From assembly GCA_963585895.1 (NCBI GenBank), contig OY757904.1, positions 22,202,793 to 22,266,792 on the forward strand: a stretch of DNA of 64,000 bases, in the 5' to 3' direction. The stretch is from Sepioteuthis lessoniana (taxonomy: Eukaryota > Mollusca > Cephalopoda > Myopsida > Loliginidae). A model generated the notes under the pieces. That model saw only the letters and a program-made list of their open reading frames with translations, ran no database searches and was not told the DNA's origin. A program made the position numbers and the translations under genes. Shown piece by piece: positions 1 through 10,669 of the stretch; position 1 is the stretch's first letter; each line of letters starts with the position of its first letter.

Positions 1-60
1 TCGCGTGCTACGATTTCGCAGACCATCGCGTTAAACCATTTAACCATTAAACCACGGGGA
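1..60 (-). repeat. SINE-A fragment, tRNA-like head
   Basis: This is the 5' (tRNA-like) end of a SINE-A copy on the minus strand, cut by the window edge. Read on the minus strand it begins with the GTGGTTTAATGGTTAAATGG type box A region seen in the fuller copy at 395-598. It ends where a second SINE-A body, in the opposite orientation, begins. Confidence 0.5.
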
Positions 61-232
61 CACCCCCGTTCACTTTTGAACTAAAGCTCTAGAGTATGGC
101 ATGAACCCTTTATTCCCTTTGCTATGGGTTAAATAGTATCACTGCTGTTCTCCTAAATAGATGGGGTTCACATTAGATAACCCATGAAAGTTGAGATGCC
201 ATTAAACAAAAGAAACTAACCAATCTATACAA
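60..232 (+). repeat. SINE-A copy lacking its tRNA head
   Basis: The body carries the family hallmarks in order: a GGCATGAACCC segment, CTATGGGTTAAATAGT, then the tail in which AATAACCCATGAAAG-like sequence precedes a 'TTGAGATGCCATTAAAC' end. It sits back to back with the minus-strand fragment at 1-60, so two copies are fused in opposite orientation. It is non-coding. Confidence 0.5.
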
Positions 233-394
233 TTCTCAAGATGTTGTAATTCTATAAGAATATTTTGAATTATTCTTCAAAGAGCAGTGGTAATTTTTTC
301 TATTCTTTGTATTTCTTAGGAAAAAAAATCAAAGTCTGTCGACAAATACGGCAAAGGTTTATTTAATGATAAGGAAAGGTTTGGTTGTTTAATG

Positions 395-598
395 TCATAT
401 CAACTCTTTTTAGGTTATTTAATGCCAAAGCTACTCTCCTAGAAGAACAGTAGTGGTACTATTTAACCCATAGCTGGGAGGATAAGGGGGTTCCCAAGGG
501 TATTTGCCCAAAAGTGAATGTAATAGCGCGATTGGAGTATGAACTCGCTTACTACGATTCCGCAGTCCATCGCTTTAACCATTACACCACGAGGACAC
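395..598 (-). repeat. SINE-A, near full length, tRNA-derived
   Basis: On the minus strand this runs from a tRNA-like head (GGGTGTCCTCGTGGTGTAAT, box A; box B-like GAGTTCATACTCC) through the CTATGGGTTAAATAGTACCA body. It ends in the shared tail that contains GGCATTAAATAACC and TTGATATGACATTAAAC. The same unit recurs at 9262, 40680, 44245 and 57570. The internal pol III promoter layout and shared tail are what define tRNA-derived SINEs. No protein is encoded. Confidence 0.7.
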
Positions 599-1009
599 CC
601 CGTCATAAGGAAAGTTTATATCATTTCTATACTCACTTTTTCACTTGGTGATCAAAAGTAACTTTCTTCCTTCCTCACTCTATATTATATATGCGTGTGT
701 TAACTCAGCATTCCTTTCATTCGGCTTCAACAGCAAGTGAAGAAAACTCTAAACCGTTTTTCCAGTTCTCTGCTGTTATGTATGTGAATCGTATAGCAGT
801 CTCATGGAAAACGATTCCTGCAATATATTCGGAGCGGATCTTCTTTCATCAACTCTTGAGCGGAAATTTTTTTTTAAGTATTGCTATCTAACACTAATAG
901 CTTCATTCGCATACAATTAATTGCTCCCATGTATAGCTATGTAATACAAGTAATTCAATTCAGTAGTCATCTGCTTATATAATGATTTCAAGTATAGAAA
1001 ATGAATAAA

Positions 1010-1240
1010 TAGTTCTATTTGACCCTGAGATATGACCCTAACATGTACCACTTTTCCGGGTGAGAGTGACCGTAGAAGTTATAGAAATGAAGGGGTATTC
1101 CACATTCCCCAAAGCTCGAAGAATGAAGCCTCACCATCAGACTCAGTTTAGTGTCATATATCAGGACACTCATTGGCAGTGCGGTCTTACCCCTCCACAG
1201 AGATCCAGTCAGCATATTTAAGAGCTCCGTCGGCTAATTG
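1010..1240 (-). repeat. Repeat E fragment
   Basis: This is a minus-strand copy of the most abundant dispersed repeat in the window. Recognisable parts are the TTTGACCC...ACATGTACCA block, the GGGTATTCCACATTCCCCAAAG segment and the TTTAGTGTCATATATCAGGA segment, in the reverse of the order seen in plus-strand copies such as 42500-42740. It has no coding capacity and no clear ends. Confidence 0.55.
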
Positions 1241-1384
1241 GGCAAATATTTATTACCGAATTTTTACTGCTGTAAAACTTTGTAACCAAGAAAATGAAAG
1301 CATAGCTGTCTAAAAGTAGATAAATCTCATATATATTTATACAATTATATTTTTGATGGAGGCATTTATCGTTGTCGAAAATGG

Positions 1385-1545
1385 ACATTGTAATGCGAGT
1401 TCAAACCTGGGTGATGCTGTTTGTGCTTCTCTTTTGCACAAATACCTTTGGGAAAGGCATGGATCTATCAACTCACTCTAGCTATGGGGAAATTGTAGGA
1501 TAACAGGCTAATAAGAAAGAGAAAGAAAACTCTAAAATTCAAATA
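1385..1545 (+). repeat. SINE-B-like copy, diverged
   Basis: This holds GAGTTCAAACCTGGGTG (box B-like), then ACCTTTGGGAAAGGCATGGA, CTAGCTATGGGG and AGGAAAACTCTAAAATTC, in the SINE-B order. The stretch after it, to about 1680, may be a further diverged piece of the same family. Confidence 0.45.
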
Positions 1546-1689
1546 CGAATTTGGCTGGGGACTACATTCTGGCTCTAATCCCTAGGAAACTCTACACGTC
1601 TGGAACCGGCTTCACCTATATCTGGTGAACGCCGTTTAAGGAAGGAAAGGATTCATATTTTTGGCTATAGAGGAGCTAAAGATTTATTT

Positions 1690-2660
1690 TTGCTTACAGA
1701 TTTTCACCACTGTAGAGTTTTGTAATAAGTAATATCCGTTCTGACTATATAATAATCATAAGAAATTATAAAACCATAGTATAAAAATGCTAGTAGCGTA
1801 CTACTTTGTACACTCATCATTTTAAGCTTGTAAGAACATTTTTGAAAAAGTGCTCGATGCACTTAAAGAGATCCTGTTTAAAATCTTGAAAGTAAAAAAT
1901 CTTCACAATGATTGATACTTTTTACGACTCTTAGTTTCAGGTACATGTCATGATAAACATAGTGAGATTATGTATAATTAAGTGTAGAGGGCAGTTCACA
2001 AAAGAAAAAGTAACGAATTTTTAAAAATTTCCGTAGTAATATATATATATATATATATAATACAGTATCACATTTATTTTGTTACATCAATGGGTGGACG
2101 AAGTGATCCTGCAGCCAAAGAATTTTTATATTTAAAATGTCGAAATGAATCGATTTTCAATTTTGAAATCTGAAATAAAAACATGAAATATCCTATCCAT
2201 ATAATCTCGCCTGCCAAAAGATGACCTTGATGAGACTTCCCTGACATTTCATCAAACTGTGTTTGCAAAACTTGCTGTTGGCTGCCTATCATCACATAAT
2301 TATCGTTGAATGATGGATTGAGAGATGCGAAAAAATATCAGTTGCAAGAGGCTGTTAGACTCAGAATGAAGGAGAGAGCTGCCTGCACCTAAGACTGGTG
2401 TCCACTCCATTGGAATGTTAAGGTCTTTTTAGAGTGAAAAGATAAGTGTCATTGACACCACTCCAACAATAGTCTGAGTGAAACTATTAGAGTAATTAAT
2501 AAAGACGGTCATGCAGACTCATATTCAAGTTCGTTTGTTCATTTTTTATCAGTTTCTACCAACACCAGCAAACATTTTCTTTTTAAAAAGAAAACATAGA
2601 GCGGGAAAAGTAGGTTAGTCGTTAAGATTCTATGGGCCTTTGATCGGATATTTCTGAATC
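1690..2660. other. Unassigned AT-rich sequence
   Basis: I see no gene and no recognisable transposon. The only structure is an (AT)n tract at about 2041-2060. Short open frames here lack any domain pattern or codon structure I can support. Confidence 0.5.
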
Positions 2661-2958
2661 CTATTCTTTCTTTCTTTCTTTCTACAAACTCTCTTCCTAC
2701 CGTCCTTTTGTCTCTTCTTCTATATTATATCTGTTTCTTTTTTCTTCTCTTCTTCCTTCGATTTCTTTCTTTCTTTCTTTCTTTCGTCCTTTTGACTTTT
2801 CTTCTATATTATATCTGTTTCTTTTTTCTTCTCTTCTTCCTCCGATTTCGTTCTTTCTTTTTTTCTTTCTTTCTTTCTACATACTCTCTTCCTATCGTCC
2901 TTTTGTCTTTTCTTCTATATTATATCTGTTTCTTTTTTCTTCTCTTCTTCTCCCGATC

Positions 2959-3002
<44 letters not shown>

Positions 3003-3065
3003 TCAACTGTCCCTGTTTTCATCTAACTCTTGCTTCTTTGTTTTCTACTTTCTTTCTTTCTTACC
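2660..3065 (+). repeat. TTTC-rich minisatellite, about three long units
   Basis: A unit of roughly 110-120 bp is repeated about three times. Each unit has the CCTTTTG segment, then TTCTATATTATATCTGTTTC, then TTTTTTCTTCTCTTCTTC and a run of TTTC repeats of variable length, ending in CTCTCTTCCTA. The last TTTC run is near 2960-3003. The open frame across it is a by-product of the pyrimidine tract, not a gene. Confidence 0.75.
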
Positions 3066-3079
3066 TTTATTTCTATTGA

Positions 3080-4235
3080 TATCACTACCTTTTTATCCTC
3101 TTATTTTTTCCTCACTTTCTTTTCATGATTCCTGATTCTTATTGTTTTTCGAATTCCTTTTTTCTTATTTTTTCAAATTGATCAAAGAACAGTAAAAAGA
3201 GGAGAACTGAGATAATAATAAAATTCTATATCTCTTAGCTACGATTTAACTTTTAAGAATACTTAAGTTTATTTTTCTTTCTGCAATAAAATTTTGAAAC
3301 ATCAACCCGACGCTGTCAAAAGAAAATGACACGGAGAGTTGTAAAAAATGGCCCTTTAAAACTTATTACAACCTTTCTAGTCCTGAGGCTTAATTTAGCA
3401 AAGCCTTTAATGTATAAATGTCAAGGTGTTCTTAAAACATCTACAAAACAATCTGACACGAACAATCTAAAAAGAACACCGAATTACGAAGGCAAAGTTT
3501 GCCTTCGCAAAATTTTGACAAATAAGAAAATGCTTTTTAAAAGGAAAGCAGAAATCTAATTTTCTTTTACGTTTTATTTACAGATACTTTCAAAAATCAA
3601 TAGTGACAATAAATCCTGTTTAGGTGTTTGAAGAATTCTGAAGAGTTTTCGGTCAACATATGTTTCCACATAATGTTATTATATTATTTCCCCGAAAAAA
3701 ACATCTTGATAGTAATTCACAACGCCGGTTCTTTCCGAACTGTACAAACATTGTATTTCAGAACTTAAACTAACTTAATTCATTTAATAATGTCTTTAGA
3801 ATGAATGCATAGTATTTGTCGTTACTTTCAAGAAAAAAAACTGCATAGATTTCAATGACATTGTATATAAGTCCATTCTTTTTTTTATCGAACTTTTGAT
3901 ACAAATAAGTAGAAGCCAACTTACACTGGGGTAATATTTTCGTTTTGATAGAATTTGTAAATGAATTGAATTCTTAGATTTTAAAGGGAAAATACACACA
4001 AGATAAAAAATACATTGTGTTGTTCACTATTGAACACAGATGCTATAGTAACAATCATTTGGTGATCGGTGATTAACGCCTGTGAAGAAAGAAACAGTTA
4101 CACCAAGTCTTCTCAAAAGTTTTTAAGCATTAAATACTTTTAGGTAATTTTGTACTCTACAAGTCCTCTGTAGATATTTATCGATGTCAGCTTCTCCTAT
4201 TATGCTACCGACAACATCAGGCCGCACGTTTAGTG
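3080..4235. other. Unassigned AT-rich sequence
   Basis: I see no gene, RNA gene or recognisable mobile element. The small open frames at 3326-3559 and 3796-3999 have no similarity I can name. Confidence 0.5.
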
Positions 4236-4239
4236 TAAC

Positions 4240-5205
4240 AATTATCGTTTTAGGATATGGAATCGGTGACCCGAGTTCAAATCCTGGATGAGAGTATTTG
4301 CGTTTCACTTCGCAGCAAATAGACCTAGGAAAGGCATGAATCCATCAGTTCTTTCTCTTGCTATGGAAAAAATAGTAAATAAGTATGCTGTAGCATAGGA
4401 CCAAAAAAATTATTAAAACGTTGTGTCTAAAAGAAATGAATTCGCAGAAAAGAAACACTCAAAACTTGAACCTCAAGGAAGAAAATAGTTGTCGCTTTTA
4501 TTCTTGGGGATTACAGCGGTCTGTTGTTAAAAAGTTCGTTCAATAGCGTTCTTCCCCACCTTCTCTTTTTTGTCGCTATCAAACGTCTTCTTTCTATATC
4601 ACTCTTTCCCACCGCGTACTTCAGCTAGCGTACGTAGGAAAGGTTCACCTTCCTCTTCTTGGCGATGACGGCAGCGTTGTTATCGTAGGCCTGTTGATAC
4701 TCATCACATCAGTCAGCTTGCTATAACAGGCTGGGGTATGACATGGGTCCGGCGTCGTGCACCTCTGTTGAAACCTGTTTGGAAAGCTGTCTTGAACTGC
4801 CAAAATCTCGCTGATTGATTTTCTTGTATAGCGATTTGATGGATCAATTCGAAGGTTCCCGAAGGTTCGATGATCACCAGTAGAACAGTAGTGCAACACC
4901 TGAAAGTTCACGCGTGATTATATTAAAATCACGCTTGAACTCTGCAGGTCACTCTGCCTGCACGAGCGAGGTTCGTGACATTTTTAATCGTCAGACCTAT
5001 GTACCCAATGACTGATGACAGCTGATGTGCTCGAACGTTCTCCAACCTTGAGACCGTCGCAATTCAATGACGGCGCCCGTCCGTAATATTACAATGCGTT
5101 GGTTAGGAAACCAGTCTCGGAGGACCAGTCTAAGAGAAGGAAAACTGTGTATTCAGATCAGTAGAACTCCGCTTGAAATGACCTTGTGTCACATCTTCCC
5201 ATAAA
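4240..5205 (+). repeat. SINE-B copy split by an insertion
   Basis: The 5' half lies at about 4240-4420 (GAGTTCAAATCCTGGATG box B, AAAGGCATGAATCCATCAG, CTTGCTATGG). The 3' half resumes at about 5097-5205 (GTCTAAGAGAAGGAAAACTG, GTAGAACTCCGCTTGAAATG, CCTTGTGTCACATCTTCCC). Between them lies the LTR-like block described separately. The order of the two halves matches the unbroken copy at 13882-14190. Confidence 0.6.
4424..5093 (-). mobile_element. Solo LTR inside a SINE-B
   Basis: This block has TG/CA ends (plus strand TGTCTAAAAG ... CGTAATATTACA) and interrupts a SINE-B. On the minus strand an AATAAA lies in AGAATAAAAGCGAC near 4500, about 75 bp from the LTR 3' end, as expected for a retroelement polyadenylation site. 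The short word CGTTG occurs just left of the block (4419-4423) and again at 5097-5101, three bases beyond the right end, so a clean target duplication is not proven. No internal element remains, so it would be a recombination remnant. Confidence 0.5.
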
Positions 5206-5209
5206 TAAT

Positions 5210-6110
5210 GCATTGCTTCTGAAGAAGTGATTCGACAACAACGACAAAAACAAGAACGACAAAAACAACAGCCAATAATTATTTTGTCTTGAACAGAGAA
5301 ACTTTCTTTAATATAATGAATGGATTTTTTTATAGGTCATTGGGGAGAAGGAATGCGTGAATTACAGGTTATTTGTGATATGAAGCCAAAATATTTTGCA
5401 CTCGGGAGACGTTATATAGTAAGGTAAATATTAATCCAGCATTTTTATATTAATTTCTTCAAAATTGCTGTTCTGTCACTTCCCGAGCTCTTCTCACCCT
5501 TTCTCGCTTTCATTATCACTTGTAGGTTTCTTCTAATAAATTCACTGAAACCTTTTTCGATGACTACTGATTTGACGTAGTAATCATGCAGCCTCTACAA
5601 TCCAATTTTGAGTTTTGAAACTCGTTTAAAACATAAACATCTTCGTTAACTGTGTCATAACACTCTGCCATTTCAATTTCTTGTTTTCGAAATTCTGGTC
5701 GTTGAGTGCATAACAAGTGATTTGAATAATGAAAATAAAGTTTTTCTTAAATATTTTTTCTGAAGATTCTGTCATTTCATTGAAAACTCGTTAGTGTATC
5801 TTGGATTTGTGAATTAATATTTTGGTAGTTCTACTTCTGTCGCAGACCCAAATATGTCTGATAACCCCAATGAGAGACAGGGAATTATTGCAACAACAAT
5901 CGTAAGAAATTCTGGTAAACTTAAGGATAATCTGTTTTTATTCCCATCAATTTGGCAGTTTTGTTCCCGGAGAGAATAAGGTTTCTTGAAAGATTTTTAT
6001 CACTATATCTCTCAATCAGGAACATCTATTATCCAATGTTGGTCAGTGAGTTTAATAGAAAAGAAAATATTTTAAATAAAGTACGGTTTAGTAAAATTCA
6101 ATAAGTATTC
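5210..6110. other. Unassigned sequence
   Basis: There is a CAACAA/ACGACAAAAAC-rich stretch near 5235-5280 and a short (AAT)n run near 6115-6135. I see no gene and no transposon signature. Confidence 0.45.
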
Positions 6111-6149
6111 AATAATAATAATAATAATAATAATATATATATGTAAAAA

Positions 6150-6325
6150 ACACGACATTTAAGTAACGGACTTAATCTATCATTAATTTTAATATTTATA
6201 GGTGTTATATCAGCTCTGCTCATATAGGATTGAGCACTCTTTTCATGGCATTACTTTTCTTTTCGGAAAGCAGAGCAGGTATAAACCTATAAATATTAAA
6301 ATATTACTTAAGTGTCACGACTGAA
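6150..6325. repeat. Imperfect inverted repeat (MITE-like)
   Basis: The left side has GACATTTAAGTAA, then TTTTAATATTTATAGGT. The right side has ACCTATAAATATTAAAATATT, then TTACTTAAGTGTC. The two arms pair over most of their length around a core of about 85 bp. Such palindromes are typical of miniature inverted-repeat elements or foldback elements. No coding capacity. Confidence 0.55.
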
Positions 6326-6545
6326 GTGTGATAAAAGTAGTGAGGCAAGACTACATAGTTTGATTGCAGAAAACTAATGAAACTTAAGAATTGTGTCTAT
6401 AATTCTAATATATACATATAGTTTTATATAAATTATATATAGTATTACACATATCAAAATTATGGGCACAATACGTCCATTACGGGATTTTCATATATAT
6501 ATATCGTCATCCACAGACAGACTGTTTCGTTGTATTACAACTCTT

Positions 6546-6642
6546 CAGAGTGGCTTGACAGGCTAGATTCTCGAAGCTGGGATCGAAACCTGGCTGACTG
6601 AAACGCTTATCTAAGATTCTACCACTAAGCCACGAGGAAACT
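6546..6642 (-). repeat. tRNA-like sequence or SINE head
   Basis: On the minus strand, TGGCTTAGTGGTAGAATCTT resembles a box A region of glycine-type tRNAs, and GGTTTCGATCCC matches a box B. They are spaced as in a tRNA-derived promoter. Arms do not fold into a full cloverleaf by eye, so a SINE head or tRNA pseudogene is more likely than a working tRNA gene. Confidence 0.45.
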
Positions 6643-6764
6643 AGCGCGAACCAAAGAAATTTAAACGCTTATGTATCACATTTATTTTTTGTTTACATAT
6701 ATCCACTTAACGGCTACCGAGAGCTCAATTCATTTGAAGAACCTTGCTCTACGCTAGTGGCAAC

Positions 6765-6844
6765 CATATATATATATATATATATATTGAACTGGAGCGT
6801 TACCACTACCACTGGATTAAATTTAGTGTTATACCAAGTAAACC

Positions 6845-6902
<58 letters not shown>

Positions 6903-6975
6903 GGTTTACTTGGTATTCTGCTAAACTTCTTGCAGTAGTAACGCTCCAGTGCTATATATATATATATAATAAATA
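6765..6975. repeat. Inverted repeat around CT and AT microsatellites
   Basis: The left arm (ACTGGAGCGTTACCACTAC ... ACCAAGTAAACCCT, about 6789-6845) is the reverse complement of the right arm (AGGGTTTACTTGGTAT ... AGTAGTAACGCTCCAGT, about 6900-6952). The centre is (CT)n followed by (AT)n, and both outer flanks are (AT)n again. The whole block folds into a hairpin and is non-coding. Confidence 0.7.
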
Positions 6976-7014
6976 AATATTAGTTTTAATATATATTTAA
7001 TAACGTGGATGTTT

Positions 7015-7068
7015 ATCAGCAACTACTGGTTTCATGTCGTCTTTATACGACAATCATCAGGCAGAAAA
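7015..7068 (-). ncRNA. Possible hammerhead-like motif
   Basis: On the minus strand CTGATGA (7054-7060) is followed by a hairpin of about 6 bp (TGTCGT/ACGACA) and then GAAA (7030-7033), the order of a hammerhead core. The first pair of stem II is T-T and stem III is only about 2 bp, so activity is doubtful. Hammerheads are known in Penelope-like elements and other retroelements. An (AT)n tract lies about 60 bp away. Confidence 0.3.
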
Positions 7069-7514
7069 AAAGATTTTGGGAAAAATCGAAAAGATATAGC
7101 CAAAAGAATGTTTACGTTAGAATTACGTATAAGTTGTCGCAGATAAGCTTCCATGTTTTTAAATATATGTAACAACTAATTTATTCATTTATCATTATAT
7201 AATATAATAGCTCTAGGACAGATATTGAGCACTCTCCAAATTTTACTGCATTTCGTCTGCAAGTAACCAACCCAGTGAGATAGTGACAACTATATACTGT
7301 TGTTTTATATATATATATATGGATTTTTGTTATTCAAAAATTTGTATTTACAGACATTTTGCTAATATCTTTATATCTATTTCTTGTGGTGGGAAGTTGT
7401 TTGAAATGAACCGGAATCTTGTTGGATGTTCTAGAGTTGTCTAATCTATCTATCTATCTTAAGCTCAATCAGCTGGAACTAAAGGATTCACCGACTGGAT
7501 CTATGAAGGGGTAA

Positions 7515-7765
7515 GACCATATTTACCAACCCCTCCGCCCGGGCAGGATATGACACAGGGTCAATTTTTAAGCGGAGTTTAACAGGTTTGATTTCAGAGT
7601 TTTCTTTCTCCTAGACTCGTTGCCTCACCAAAGCTGAAGAATCTAGTCTGCCCTAGTATTTTCCCATAGCTGGAGGGAGAATAATTGGGTTCATACCTTT
7701 CCCAAGGGTATTAGTGCTATGTGAAATGCAATCAATCTATTCCACGATTTGAACTCGTGTCGCCG
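7515..7765 (-). repeat. SINE-B copy joined to repeat E
   Basis: Minus-strand SINE-B: the tail (CCAACCCCTCCGCC, ATGACACAGGGTCAATTTTT), the GAGTTTTCTTTCTCCTAGAC block, CCCATAGCTGGAGGGAGAAT, then the box B region (TTTGAACTCGTGTCGCCGTG). The expected tRNA head is missing. At about 7766 the sequence changes abruptly to repeat E, so this is a junction of two elements. Confidence 0.65.
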
Positions 7766-8440
7766 TGCAGAGGGGTAAGACTCCCACAATAAGTGCCCTG
7801 GATATGACACTAAACCAGCTGATGGCCAGGCTCCAGTCAGCGCAGCTTTGGGGAATATGGAGTACTCCTTCATTGCCATTGATCTCTGCTCCACTTTGAC
7901 CCAGAATGGCAGCTCCTGATAGGGTCCTATCTATTATTCGAATAGAACTGTTTGACATCTAAACTGAGTGCAAACTAAATGACTTACGCTAAATTGAATC
8001 GTTTGATCATTTAACTGTGTGTAAACAAATGACTTATGTTTAATTGAATTATTTGTGTTACATAACAATACTTGCAACCATTTAACTGTATACCATCGAA
8101 TGAGTAATGATGATTAGAATAATTAGTTTTTTCAATGATTGGGACTATTTAACTATGTAGAAATGATAGCCATGTGCAAACAAATTAGTTCTAACTCATT
8201 TAAAAATGAAATTATCGACAAATCAATCTCTTACATATTGTATACCTATTTAAACGTATACAAAAATGGTTGAGGTTAAATTATTATATAGCAATACTTG
8301 AAATCATTTCACTGTTTGCTAAAGAATGAGCTTAGACCCATTTAAAGATGTCATCCACAAAATGTGTTTAATGTATAAACAGGATTTGCCATTAAATAAC
8401 CAACATTGGTTGATATGCCAAAAAACCCAAACCAAATCAG
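7766..8440 (+). repeat. Repeat E copy with long internal repeats
   Basis: The copy starts in the GCAGAGGGGTAAGACTCCC segment. It passes through GACTCCTATCTATTATTCG-type and ATAGAACTGTTTGACAT segments, then several degenerate repeats of a unit of about 70 bp holding TTGAATTGTTTG, CATTTAACTGTGTG and AAACAAATGACTTA. It ends in the SINE-type tail near 8385-8435 (GCCATTAAATAACCAACATTGG, ATATGCCAAAAAACC). No protein is encoded. Confidence 0.6.
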
Positions 8441-8442
8441 TA

Positions 8443-8445
<3 letters not shown>

Positions 8446-8485
<40 letters not shown>

Positions 8486-8580
8486 GCCTTGTCAGAAGTG
8501 GTTAGTCAACAAAAAGGAGTTGAAATATCGTTGGATGTACCACATCTATCTATCTATCTATCTATCTGTCTATCTGTTCT
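8446..8580 (+). repeat. (TATC)n microsatellites
   Basis: Two runs of TATC/CTAT repeats, at about 8446-8485 and 8544-8580, flank a short spacer. Confidence 0.9.
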
Positions 8581-8939
8581 CACTTGCTTATATATCCCCA
8601 TATATATGTGTGTGTATAAATTGAAAGAAATATACTAAATATATACATATGTAAACGGAAGCCTATCAATAGATCAAATAACTGTTGAGGTGTGTGACAC
8701 TGAAAGAGCACCCAATCCTTCATTTTCACAACATCTAATTCACTTACACCGGGGAGTTATCGATCTTTTTTGCCCTTCCTTATGTACATATTGTATGAGA
8801 CCAACACCCGAATAAATAAAACAAAAGCGAGCAGACGCAACACGGTATCGAGGGTGATTTGATATAACCCAGTCGACAAAAACAATTAGTACGTATAGAG
8901 TTACACGCCAGGACAATCAATAATGAGCGAAAGAGACTC

Positions 8940-8994
8940 AGTGTGTGTGTGAGTGTGTGTGTGTGTATGTGCGTGTATGAATATAAGAGAGAGA

Positions 8995-9046
<52 letters not shown>

Positions 9047-9055
9047 TAGAATGAT
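8940..9055 (+). repeat. GT then GA microsatellite
   Basis: (GT)n with interruptions at about 8940-8975 is followed by a long (GA)n run to about 9040. The minus-strand open frames through it, rich in SLSLSL, are repeat artefacts. Confidence 0.9.
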
Positions 9056-9261
9056 AAGAAAAAAGAAAGGAAATCGGAGAGAAGGACAATAAAGGCAACA
9101 TTTAGAGTTAAAAAAAGAAAGACACAGAGACAAACAGACAGACACAGACATAGACACACGCAAACACACACACATATATGAGATAAACAGATTTTTGAAA
9201 TGTTTGTTCACGAGCAATAGATGCAGAGATATATCACACTCGTTTTCAAAAAGCTATTAGG

Positions 9262-9495
9262 ATTCGGATGGTTTGGTTTTTTGTTTAATGGCATATCAAG
9301 CTTCGTGGTTTATTTAATGCCAAAGCCATTCTGATAAAAAGACAGTAGTGACACTATTTAACCTATAGTTGCAGGGATAAGTGAGTTCATACCTTTCCTG
9401 TGATATTAGTCCGAAATTGAACGTAATAGCGCGACTGGAGTTTGAAATTGCTGACTACGATGCCGTAGCCAATTACATTTGCTACTAAACCAAGA
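9262..9495 (-). repeat. SINE-A copy
   Basis: On the minus strand this runs from a tRNA-like head near 9495 through ACCTATAGTTGCAGGGAT-type body sequence (given here on plus) to the tail with TTAATGGCATATCAAGC at 9279. It matches the copy at 395-598 along its length. Confidence 0.6.
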
Positions 9496-9681
9496 ATTCA
9501 GTAAGATATAGAATTCTGTAGCGACTCTTTGTCAATAAAATTGCTGTGTTAACCTCCAGATGATTTTACTTAGAAGCAATTGAACTAAACGTCTATATCC
9601 ATTGTGCCATTTTCTGGATGCTGTAGGTTCAATCCTAAACAGATAAATAACAAATAATATTAATTAGAGCTTAACATTTAT

Positions 9682-9858
9682 GAGAATTAATTTTTATTTA
9701 TTGCGAACTTTTTTTCTCATCTTGGTAGTTTTTGTGTTGTTTCTTCTTTCACTACGTTTCGGCCAAATTTCACCTCTGGCCTTCTTCAGGTGATTTTACC
9801 GCAACACAAAAACTACCAAGATGAGAAAAAAGTCCGCAATAAATAAAAATTAATTCTC
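9682..9858. repeat. Near-perfect 58-bp inverted repeat
   Basis: The left arm (9682-9739, from GAGAATTAATTTTTATTTAT to GTAGTTTTTGTGTTG) is almost an exact reverse complement of the right arm (9802-9858, ending ATAAAAATTAATTCTC). A loop of about 60 bp separates them. The low divergence of the arms implies a recent origin. On the minus strand the loop carries CTGAAGA (9783-9789), a GGCCA/TGGCC hairpin, GAAA (9757-9760) and ACGT, which resembles a minimal hammerhead with one extra base before stem II. Confidence 0.8.
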
Positions 9859-10044
9859 AGATTAAGAAGCCTCATCTCAAAATGATTCCAATTAAAAGAC
9901 AAGTACTTAACATTTATGTTGTATACCATCACAAGGAATAATGATAGACCACAATGAAGAGGTATAATACTTAAAATGATGAGACCATTACACATTCTTT
10001 ACAAAGATATAACTCTTTTTTATTCGAAAGGTCAGCAATAAGCG

Positions 10045-10086
10045 TGTGTGTGTGTGTGTGAGTGAGAGAGAGAGAGAGAGAGGGGG
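10045..10086 (+). repeat. (GT)n(GA)n microsatellite
   Basis: A run of GT repeats is followed by GA repeats and a short G run. Confidence 0.9.
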
Positions 10087-10099
10087 GGAGACAGATAGA

Positions 10100-10480
10100 G
10101 GACTCGGACTATTATATTGACCTTTTCTAAACCAAATTTCGAATACTTAAGTCTTCACTTCTTTGCATCCTTGACGAGAAGTACTCAACCTTGGGGCACC
10201 CTGCTCTCCCTTGGGCGTTCGCCGGTCACTCGCTGGCTGTGACTCTCGAGCCTCTGTGTCTGAGTGTGATTGCAAGACTGATCATTACTCTGTGTGTACC
10301 TAGGTATATATAATTTCATAATGCCTACGAATTCTTCCTCTTGTCCTTTAGACTGTCAACTCACGTGAGCTGCTTCTGCTTGTTTACGCGGGTGGAACAT
10401 ATCTATTTTAGAAATCATTGACTGACGGCTCTATAAAAGGTCAGTAGGCAACACTTGTATCTTGTGATAGTAAATGGAAT
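10100..10480. other. Unassigned, locally GC-richer sequence
   Basis: The stretch 10165-10300 is richer in G and C than its surroundings. I find no reading frame, tRNA pattern or repeat match in the rest of the window. Confidence 0.4.
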
Positions 10481-10669
10481 TGGAACAATCTACTCCCGAG
10501 GATTAAATAAAGGGTTTGGTTCAAAGTTCCATATAGTCTCCCAAATTTGACGTGAAACACTTGAAGAAGGCTGTAGGACATTGTGAATACAACAATAAGG
10601 ATAACGACATTGATCTGAATATTCTAAATGATAAGAATTGTTATTAGTTACTTGAAACCATATAACCAT

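Noticed and set aside
2708..3079. 123-codon open frame on the plus strand, rich in Leu, Phe and Ser
   Set aside because: It is the translation of a TTTC/TTCT-rich minisatellite, with a repeated protein pattern that follows the DNA unit.
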